DNA from: Caldilineaceae bacterium
Lineage (GTDB): Bacteria; Chloroflexota; Anaerolineae; Caldilineales; Caldilineaceae
Direction of reading: 5' to 3'
DNA: 12,853 bases
NCBI GenBank assembly: GCA_028819675.1
Contig: JAPPKT010000282.1
Location: forward strand, 1-12,853
Position numbers and translations under genes: made by a program. Positions 7,147 to 12,853 of this stretch are shown piece after piece. The notes beneath the pieces were generated by a model. The model did no database searches and had not been told where the DNA came from. It saw nothing but the letters and a program-made list of their open reading frames with translations. The first letter of the stretch is position 1, and the number at the start of each line of letters is the position of its first letter.

Positions 7147-7668
7147 TTACCCCTCCACCCGTTGCTTAGCGACCAAGTCGAAGCAGATGGCACAGTCCGA
7201 ACCCTTCACCAAGGTCCCGAGATGCACCTCTTCGTCAGGCCGATCATCTGAATGACATGCCTGTAGTAGGTGCTCGGCAGCATCCACAGGCGACATGTCA
7301 ACCTCGTCCTTGCAGACTACCCATTTCTGCACTGTATCGATCGTCGCTGACGGAGGGAAGAAGTCCTTCAGTTGATGTTCTTTGAAATTGACCGTCACTT
7401 CCACTCGCCGACAGCGATGGATATGCACACGGCTGCGCGAAGTCAAACCGACCCCATTGATCTTTTCGTCCAGATCCAGCGGAGTGTCACTGTTTTCAGC
7501 GAAGACGAACACCTCTACTCCTTCGGGTATGGTCAGGCCATGCTGACGGGCCACCTTTATGATGTCCGCGATTAGGTCCTTAGAATGAACTTTCACCAGC
7601 GTGATCTTGGGCATCCCCTCGCCCTGGATGAAGAGTTCGATGTAATCTGTCGTATTAAACTGAGTCAT
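7147..7668 (-). CDS. Ubiquitin-like modifier, apparently two beta-grasp domains
   Basis: A 173-residue protein that opens the conjugation operon. Residues about 8-86, with 'ADIIKVARQHGLTIPEGVEV' and ending 'VGLTSRSRVHIHRC', look like one beta-grasp domain. Residues about 88-170 start 'VEVTVNFKEHQLKDFFPPSA' and contain 'IDTVQKWV', consistent with a second. Near the end is a C-x2-C pair (Cys159, Cys162), and the protein finishes '...KQRVEG'. A single glycine is the last residue, so it could be adenylated by the E1 without trimming. This is inferred; the ubiquitin-like identity rests on its place beside E1, E2 and JAB genes as much as on sequence. The ATG has AGGA nine bases upstream, and a 142-bp leader precedes it. 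Confidence 0.75.
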   Translation of the reverse strand: MTQFNTTDYIELFIQGEGMPKITLVKVHSKDLIADIIKVARQHGLTIPEGVEVFVFAENSDTPLDLDEKINGVGLTSRSRVHIHRCRRVEVTVNFKEHQLKDFFPPSATIDTVQKWVVCKDEVDMSPVDAAEHLLQACHSDDRPDEEVHLGTLVKGSDCAICFDLVAKQRVEG

Positions 7669-7710
7669 TGATCTGTCCTTTCGCCCACCGTAGCAGGATT
7701 TCTAAAGCAG

Positions 7711-7741
7711 AATGACGCTCCATGACTGACCAGGCGTCATT
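7711..7741 (-). promoter_or_regulatory. Inverted repeat in the leader of the ubiquitin-like gene
   Basis: AATGACGC (7711-7718) and GCGTCATT (7734-7741) form a perfect 8-bp dyad with a 15-nt loop. It lies between the predicted promoter (7772-7787) and the start codon (7668). It could be an operator or a hairpin in the 5' untranslated RNA. Confidence 0.4.
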
Positions 7742-7756
7742 GACGGTTCCTACTAG

Positions 7757-7787
7757 GATAATTGTCGGAGTGGGGACAGACCGGAAA
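7757..7787 (-). promoter_or_regulatory. Predicted promoter of the ubiquitin-like conjugation operon
   Basis: Read on the minus strand, TTTCCGGTCTGTCCCC (7787-7772) is followed after nine bases by ATTA (7762-7759). The same 16-bp block with one change, and ATTA at the same distance, lies upstream of the sigma-factor gene at 12729-12714. It sits about 100 bp before the ubiquitin-like start. It is read as a -35-like plus -10-like pair for the encoded sigma factor, or as a shared operator. Confidence 0.55.
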
Positions 7788-7810
7788 TCTCTCTGTTTTT
7801 GTTTTGAAAT

Positions 7811-10800
7811 TCAAGCGTCCTCGCCTGAGGGGCAGATGAAAAAATGAGGACAACGCGGACAGATACGGGCGTTGGGTTTTGGTGAGTAATCCTCATGCAA
7901 GATTCCGCGTATGGCGTTGTTGTAGTGGTCCAGCCGAGTTTGGATGGGCCTCGGCTTAAGTTCAAGTGGCCTCACTTGGTCGATGGACAGGGAGCGTACC
8001 TGTACGATACGTGGAACGCGTGGCTCAGTTTCTTTAGCCGCAACAGCGTACAGGGCGTAGATGTCCTTCGCCAGTTCGCTCTTCGTCAGATGTCCTATGC
8101 GGAGGCGCTCAACAACTTCAGAACCATCGCTGAGGACCTCTACGTGGTCTGGTGTGAAACAAATACGACCAAGCTGGACTGACACCTCCCACTGAGGTTG
8201 TGTTTTGGAACCTCGCGATGTAAAAAGACGTCTCGCTGCTCGCCGAATCATTTCGACAGCTGAGATTCGATACAACTCCTCAAACGCATGGCCGTGCGGC
8301 CCGTGCTCCTCCCAGACCTCGTCTAGGCGTACGAGCGCTGTTGATTCATCAAAGGGCTGTCCAGCGTTTCTCTCTTCCGTCATCCAGCGCAGTACACGAC
8401 TGACGCTACGATGAAATCTGACATACGCAGAGTCCTCGCGACCGCGATTCAATCCCAGAATGGACTCGTAATAGAACTTCCGGGGACATTGAATATAGAT
8501 GTCCAAGTCTTCGGCCATATAAGAATTGCCTGTCGGTGTCGGCTCAGTTGTGGTAATCGGATCTGGTGTACTCGACGGCCAAGTGAGAGGGCCGGCCGGA
8601 TTGCCAGGTAGTCGGCTGGCAATCGCGTTGAGTAGATCCGACGGATTGCTGTTTCTGGCGCCATAGCGACGCGCGCGGGAAAGACACAGTACGTCTCTAG
8701 CACGAGACAGTGCGACAAAAAAAAGGCATTCCTCCTCTTCATCATGATCGTCGTGTTTGGATACGACCATACCGACGGGAGGCGGGCATGGCTGCCCTTG
8801 GCGTGAAATCGGAAAGATACCCTTGCCTAGCGTCGGTAAGTAGACCGCCCGGAACTCAAGCCCCTTGCTCGCATGCACTGTTAGGAGTCGGACAGCTTCT
8901 AGACTGTCCGCCCAGCTTGGTGGTTGGCGGAGTTGTCTTTCGTCCCCGTAGATTTCAAGACGACGTATGTTTAGAAGCAAACGCAGCTTCTCGTCCAATT
9001 CCCCTTCGAACCCCCTTGGTTGCTGTTCATGAACGAACTGAAGGAATTGATAGAGTGCGACCAAGCTTTGCTGTCCAGTTGCGGATCGATCGGCCAATAG
9101 AGGGTCAAGATAGCGGCTTCGTTCGAACAGATATTGGGTGAGAAGTGTCCAAGGTTTGACATGGCGCAGGCCATTTAGATGGCTTTCCAAGACAGCTAGA
9201 CGCTCTTTGCCTTGAGCCGAAATAGTGTCAGCCGTGGACGCTAGAGCCAAAACGTCAGGAAAGGCAACCTCCCGGTCGCGCGCCAGGTCGAGTAGGGCGA
9301 GAACGTCACTGAGCGGAATTTCGTATTCGGGGAAGCGCGCAACACGTACCAGTCCCCTCCCATCCGGACCGCTAGCAAGGGAGAGGAGAGAAAGCATGTC
9401 ACGTACTTCGCAACGTTCAAAGAGGTCGCCTAGATACAGAACAGGAATGCCGGCACGCTCAAGACCGGCCCCGATCCTTCCAAGATTAGTGTGCGAACGG
9501 CACAGAACCGCTTGCTCTCTATAAGGGATGCCTGCAGCGCGCTGAAGCTCAATCTCCTTCGCTAATCCATCTGCCTCAGAACACAGATCGTCGGCGACTT
9601 CAATTAACACCCGACCGTCGGAATCCGAACGCTTCGCTTCCCAGGGAATGAAGGCCGGCCCACCTTGGCTTGCTAGCATTCTAGGGGCCAACTCAGAAAA
9701 TACGTTCACGATCGCTGGCTGAGACCGGTAGTTGTATCCGAGAGTCTTAACCTTTGCTCCGGGAAAGTCTTCGCTAAATCGTCGCATGTTCTCCGGGGCC
9801 GCACCACGAAACCGGTAGATCGCCTGACGTGTATCCCCAACCACCCAGAGACGTGAACCCGCACCGGCGATTTCCTTTAATAACAGCCCGCTCGCGCGAT
9901 TCATGTCTTGATATTCGTCAACGAGGACGTGACGATAGGTGTCCTGTAGGGTGGTTCGAACATCATCATGTGTCCTGAGCAGGGTCACAGCTTTGAAGAT
10001 AAGGTCGCCAAAATCAAGCAGATGCTCGCGGTCCAGTGCCTCCTGATACACGGTGTAAACACGCGCGACCTCCATAGCCTTTTCAGCCTTCTCAATGTCC
10101 TCAGATGTAGTCGCTCCACTATGCATGCGTTCAGCAAGTGCAGTGTACTTCTCTGGCCCCACTAACTCGTCCTTTGCTCGAGAGATCGCAGCCATGATGT
10201 CGCGCAGGGGAATCGCGGGATCGTACAAGTTGTGATAGTGGTGTAAGTTCAACTTGGGAAGCATGCGCTCCAGCAAGGCTACCGCATCAAGAGGGGCTAG
10301 CACGTTAAGCCGAGATGGGAGTCCTTGGAAATTACCGTATTTGCGTAGTAACTCAAGGCCGAAGGCATGGAAAGTTCCGATCCAGATGTGGGAAGAGACA
10401 TCTGGATTTGCCTTCGCCACACGGAACCGCATTTCTTCAGCTGCCCGGTTAGAGAAAGTCAGCGCGAGAATGTTCGACGGCTGCACGTTCTGGCGAATCA
10501 GGAAAAGGATTCGGCCTATAAGGGTGCGAGTTTTGCCAGTTCCTGGACCGGCCTCCAAGAGTAAGGGGCCTCGCTGGGCGTGAGCAGCTTCCTCTTGGCT
10601 TGGATCAAGGGGACGTTCCTCCGTATCATCAGAAGGCGCGTGTGCTTGAGGCAGATCCGGTGTAAGTAACGCGCGCGCCATCTGGTGGCGCACCATGCCT
10701 TTGGGAAGTCCCAGGCGGTCAGCAATGTCACTCGCGCCAACTCTCTCATTTTCGTACCACTCACGTAGTACATCGGTTGGAAGCAAAAATTCACGTGCAA

Positions 10801-11203
10801 AGACATTTGCTTCGCGTTCTCGCAGTTCCTCCGGCCCGTAGCCTTGTACCCGATTTGCACCGACAGGCAGCGGTTCTTCAAAAGCCTCAGGATCGAAGCC
10901 AGAGTCGGGATGTTTGACATGATCGTGGTGTAGCCAAAAGTGTGCATACTCGTGGACCTGATAGAACAACCTAAGACGGGGGTCGATCTCTTGGTTGAAC
11001 AATATCACCCTTATTTTAGGATCAAGCACTGCGTCTCCACCGTCAAGCAACGAATCGCCTGCCGGCACAGGAATTCGTTGGAAACCTGTCAGGCGATCGG
11101 CCGCGTCCAGCAACGACTCCGCTGTAGGAACATCTCCATTCTCACACAGCACTGCAGCGCGTTGCGCCCTCGCCTGCCGTCTAATATCGTTCCAGTGGCT
11201 CAT
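7811..11203 (-). CDS. ImmA/IrrE protease - UvrD/PcrA helicase - Fe-S nuclease-like fusion
   Basis: An 1130-residue multidomain protein. Residues 1-180 are an ImmA/IrrE-type zinc metalloprotease: HEYAH at 84-88 and the family signature 'EREANVFAREFLLP' at about 129-142. Residues about 197-850 are a superfamily 1 DNA helicase: Walker A 'AGPGTGKT' (218-225), DEYQD (429-433), 'QAIYRFRGA' (460-468), 'TVHASKGLEF' (775-784) and 'VALSRARDVL' (830-839). The C-terminal part has four cysteines, Cys906 ('CPRKFYY'), Cys1115, Cys1118 and Cys1124, in the spacing of the Fe-S cluster of AddB/Cas4-type nucleases. The usual PD-(D/E)XK active site is not clear: where a D...ExK set would be expected there is 'DHVEVLSDGSEVVERLRIG'. 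The nuclease may be inactive and the domain structural. The ATG is 14 bp downstream of the previous stop, with AAAGGC before it. Confidence 0.88.
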   Translation of the reverse strand: MSHWNDIRRQARAQRAAVLCENGDVPTAESLLDAADRLTGFQRIPVPAGDSLLDGGDAVLDPKIRVILFNQEIDPRLRLFYQVHEYAHFWLHHDHVKHPDSGFDPEAFEEPLPVGANRVQGYGPEELREREANVFAREFLLPTDVLREWYENERVGASDIADRLGLPKGMVRHQMARALLTPDLPQAHAPSDDTEERPLDPSQEEAAHAQRGPLLLEAGPGTGKTRTLIGRILFLIRQNVQPSNILALTFSNRAAEEMRFRVAKANPDVSSHIWIGTFHAFGLELLRKYGNFQGLPSRLNVLAPLDAVALLERMLPKLNLHHYHNLYDPAIPLRDIMAAISRAKDELVGPEKYTALAERMHSGATTSEDIEKAEKAMEVARVYTVYQEALDREHLLDFGDLIFKAVTLLRTHDDVRTTLQDTYRHVLVDEYQDMNRASGLLLKEIAGAGSRLWVVGDTRQAIYRFRGAAPENMRRFSEDFPGAKVKTLGYNYRSQPAIVNVFSELAPRMLASQGGPAFIPWEAKRSDSDGRVLIEVADDLCSEADGLAKEIELQRAAGIPYREQAVLCRSHTNLGRIGAGLERAGIPVLYLGDLFERCEVRDMLSLLSLASGPDGRGLVRVARFPEYEIPLSDVLALLDLARDREVAFPDVLALASTADTISAQGKERLAVLESHLNGLRHVKPWTLLTQYLFERSRYLDPLLADRSATGQQSLVALYQFLQFVHEQQPRGFEGELDEKLRLLLNIRRLEIYGDERQLRQPPSWADSLEAVRLLTVHASKGLEFRAVYLPTLGKGIFPISRQGQPCPPPVGMVVSKHDDHDEEEECLFFVALSRARDVLCLSRARRYGARNSNPSDLLNAIASRLPGNPAGPLTWPSSTPDPITTTEPTPTGNSYMAEDLDIYIQCPRKFYYESILGLNRGREDSAYVRFHRSVSRVLRWMTEERNAGQPFDESTALVRLDEVWEEHGPHGHAFEELYRISAVEMIRRAARRLFTSRGSKTQPQWEVSVQLGRICFTPDHVEVLSDGSEVVERLRIGHLTKSELAKDIYALYAVAAKETEPRVPRIVQVRSLSIDQVRPLELKPRPIQTRLDHYNNAIRGILHEDYSPKPNARICPRCPHFFICPSGEDA

Positions 11204-11217
11204 GTTATGCCTTTAGC

Positions 11218-11844
11218 TTATTCAAGGTCGAGCCAGCGGGCAGCATGTTCAGGGTCAATTGTTCTATCGGCATGGACAGCATCAAAGAAATCTTCCTGGT
11301 CAGTGAGTGCTGGTGCCTGTTCGGACCGATGTTCCGCTGCAGTTGCGAATGTCGGTCCCTGTTGTAGGTAGGCTGCGACGACCGCAGCCTTACTATGTAT
11401 TGCAGCCGCAAGTCCCTCGATCACGCCTTGCGGGATAGAGGCATAGCGGATGAGGCGGCGGTCAAGTTTTCTCAGCAAGAGGATTCCCAGTCCCGCTGCC
11501 CGAGCAAATTGATTTGGATCCAAGCCGCATGCCTGCCCTTCTTCAATCAGACTTGCGAACGGGACGACAGGCTCCGAATCGTCTTCTGAAAACTTAGTAT
11601 GTAACAGATTTTGAACAACGCTCATTCCCCGCAGAACCAATGTGTCTTGGTCAACTTCCTCGGCGTCGGGAGTCGGCGGCATGGACTTCATCAGACTCCA
11701 ATTTGCTGCGAATTCAATGATCTCTTGCTCATACTCAGGGTAACGCCGGATCCATTCGTCCAGCGGCTCATTGGGGCCGGAATCAAACGCCACGTAGGCG
11801 TCGAGCACGTCCTCCAGCTTCTCCAAACCAGTTGGGTTTTTCAT
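11218..11844 (-). CDS. Uncharacterised 208-residue partner of the sigma-like factor
   Basis: I do not recognise a named family. The start at 11844 is chosen over 11874 because it overlaps the upstream stop as ATGA and has AGGAG nearby. Residues about 10-55, including 'LDEWIRRYPEYEQEIIEFAA', resemble short helical segments seen in proteins next to ImmA/IrrE-type proteases. The rest is probably helical, with 'LGILLLRKLDRRLIRYASIP' and an Ala-rich 'AAAIHSKAAVVAAYLQ'. No transmembrane segment is evident. Coupling to a sigma factor and to a protease-helicase suggests an anti-sigma or sensor protein, possibly the target of the ImmA domain. That is inference. Confidence 0.75.
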   Translation of the reverse strand: MKNPTGLEKLEDVLDAYVAFDSGPNEPLDEWIRRYPEYEQEIIEFAANWSLMKSMPPTPDAEEVDQDTLVLRGMSVVQNLLHTKFSEDDSEPVVPFASLIEEGQACGLDPNQFARAAGLGILLLRKLDRRLIRYASIPQGVIEGLAAAIHSKAAVVAAYLQQGPTFATAAEHRSEQAPALTDQEDFFDAVHADRTIDPEHAARWLDLE

Positions 11845-12644
11845 TTTTGTTCTCCTCGCCACGCCGCCAAACACTTTTCCGCCCTGGAAAGCCAGTTTCT
11901 GATAGTGCGCGGCGTCTTGTTGAAGTGCTGACTAATGGTACGTACAGCTGGGTCTTGGTCTTCGATTGGCCAGTCTAGGTAATGTCGAAGTATAAACGCG
12001 GACCGGAAAGGTTCTTCTAGCTGACTCAAAGCTTCGCGAATCACGACCCACTCAATTGCCTCCAGTTCGACGGTGCGAGTTGGTGTGTTTGTTTTTTCTG
12101 TCTCACGATTGAGTGTCAACGCGTTGTTGTCTTCACCCTCATCGTCGACAATCAATTCGTGTTTGAATGGTTTGAGATACTTTCTAAATACCTGTACACA
12201 AAGTCTCTCCAAGACAACCCAGAAACGGACTTGGAGGAAGTCGCCGCGGTCGCTGTCCAAGTCCAATATCCTATCGAATAGCTCTGCGACGGCATCTGCG
12301 TTTGCATCCTTCCTCCAGTTCGATTCCAAACTACCCAGCCATCTGTCAATAGAGATCGAGCAGCGGGTCAGCAGACATTCCGACAGGTCGGTGACTCTCT
12401 GTTTATCTTTTTCTTTGTGATAGTGTCGGATCAGATAGACTAGGGCTTCCTCTTTAAGAAAGTCGGGCGACACTTGGTCTGTAACATCTAACCGTCTCTG
12501 AAGTTCTTCAGGCTTAAGGTTAAGAACCTCTTGGATCTGACTATCCACAACTGCTTGGCGCTGGTAAATTTCGCCATCCGAGTTCCTGCGTGTCAACGGT
12601 ATAGGCAGACACGACGTCTTTTGGTCTATGACTTCATGATTCAT
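11841..12644 (-). CDS. Divergent sigma-70-family (ECF-like) sigma factor
   Basis: A 267-residue protein. The C-terminal part (about 195-262) is a good sigma region 4: 'ALSQLEEPFRSAFILRHYLD' followed by 'ISQHFNKTPRTIRNWLSRAE', a helix-turn-helix. The middle (about 70-165), with 'LFDRILD' and 'DFLQVRFWVVLERL', is a plausible but poorly conserved region 2. An N-terminal extension of about 60 residues precedes it. It should direct RNA polymerase to specific promoters, and the shared motif upstream of it is a candidate target. An in-frame TTG at 12650 touches the GGAG ribosome site directly, so the ATG at 12644, six bases after GGAG, is preferred. A non-sigma HTH regulator is the main alternative. 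Confidence 0.72.
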   Translation of the reverse strand: MNHEVIDQKTSCLPIPLTRRNSDGEIYQRQAVVDSQIQEVLNLKPEELQRRLDVTDQVSPDFLKEEALVYLIRHYHKEKDKQRVTDLSECLLTRCSISIDRWLGSLESNWRKDANADAVAELFDRILDLDSDRGDFLQVRFWVVLERLCVQVFRKYLKPFKHELIVDDEGEDNNALTLNRETEKTNTPTRTVELEAIEWVVIREALSQLEEPFRSAFILRHYLDWPIEDQDPAVRTISQHFNKTPRTIRNWLSRAEKCLAAWRGEQK

Positions 12645-12662
12645 TTGCAACTCCGTTTTGTG

Positions 12663-12677
12663 ATCTACAAGGTAGAT
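12663..12677 (-). promoter_or_regulatory. Small dyad in the sigma-gene leader
   Basis: ATCTAC/GTAGAT with a 3-nt loop lies between the predicted promoter and the ribosome site of the sigma-like gene. A second weak dyad, CTGTA/TACAG, surrounds the AT-rich block at 12691-12712. Either could be an operator. Confidence 0.3.
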
Positions 12678-12698
12678 AGATGTAGCCTCCCTGTAATA

Positions 12699-12729
12699 AT
12701 TAATCGCGTACAGGGGGACAAACCGGAAA
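12699..12729 (-). promoter_or_regulatory. Predicted autoregulated promoter of the sigma-factor operon
   Basis: On the minus strand, TTTCCGGTTTGTCCCC (12729-12714) is followed after nine bases by ATTA (12704-12701) in an AT-rich stretch. It is 15/16 identical to the block before the ubiquitin-like gene at 7787-7772, with the same orientation and spacing. The start codon is about 70 bp downstream. Confidence 0.55.
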
Positions 12730-12853
12730 GCACAAACCGATCATCAGTGTGATTGACTGAAGTGGTGAGCTGGGGCTCTAAAAACTGGATTACGAGCCAA
12801 GGTGTATGTGCGACGGTTTACGAGTGAATCCACTGTCCGCAAAGTGGACACGG
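12730..12853. other. Non-coding window edge
   Basis: No gene is supported here. ACAAACCG occurs twice, 14 bp apart (12718-12725 and 12732-12739), at the promoter edge. A 6-bp dyad, TCCACT/AGTGGA, lies at 12829-12848. The region may be the upstream end of the operon or of a neighbouring element cut by the window. Confidence 0.4.

Noticed and set aside
12531..12752. 73-residue plus-strand ORF at the right end
   Set aside because: It lies opposite the sigma-factor start and its promoter and has no recognisable motif.

Overview
This 12.85 kb window looks like part of a plasmid, or of an integrated plasmid-like element, from a moderately GC-rich bacterium. The replication ATPase type points to a proteobacterium, but the host cannot be fixed from the sequence. 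It has two halves read in opposite directions.

Left half, plus strand (16-4318). A RepA-type replicative helicase ATPase overlaps a 532-residue protein that is probably its replication partner or initiator. A non-coding stretch of about 1.1 kb follows (2627-3752). It holds 22-bp iteron-like tandem repeats and four related inverted-repeat elements, three of them inside a longer module, so it is the best candidate origin. Next comes a short two-gene unit: a small conserved protein and a clan AA aspartic-protease relative that has lost its catalytic DTG segment. Positions 4319-4800 carry no intact gene, but may hold a decayed one.

Right half, minus strand (12644 down to 4801). Seven genes lie head to tail. 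They are a divergent sigma-70-like factor, a 208-residue protein coupled to it by an ATGA overlap, and a 1130-residue fusion of an ImmA/IrrE metalloprotease, a UvrD/PcrA helicase and an AddB/Cas4-like Fe-S nuclease domain. After a 142-bp gap come a two-domain ubiquitin-like protein, an E2-like conjugating enzyme, a JAB/JAMM isopeptidase and an E1-like adenylating enzyme. The last four form a complete bacterial ubiquitin-like conjugation pathway, a class predicted by comparative genomics and linked in some cases to anti-phage defence.

The most interesting point is how the halves of this operon are tied together. A 16-bp motif, TTTCCGGTYTGTCCCC, lies upstream of the sigma-factor gene and again upstream of the ubiquitin-like gene. 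Both copies face their genes and both have ATTA nine bases downstream. A simple model is that the encoded sigma factor drives its own operon and the conjugation operon, with the 208-residue protein as anti-sigma factor or sensor and the ImmA domain as a protease that relieves repression. The gene calls are strong; the regulatory circuit is inference.
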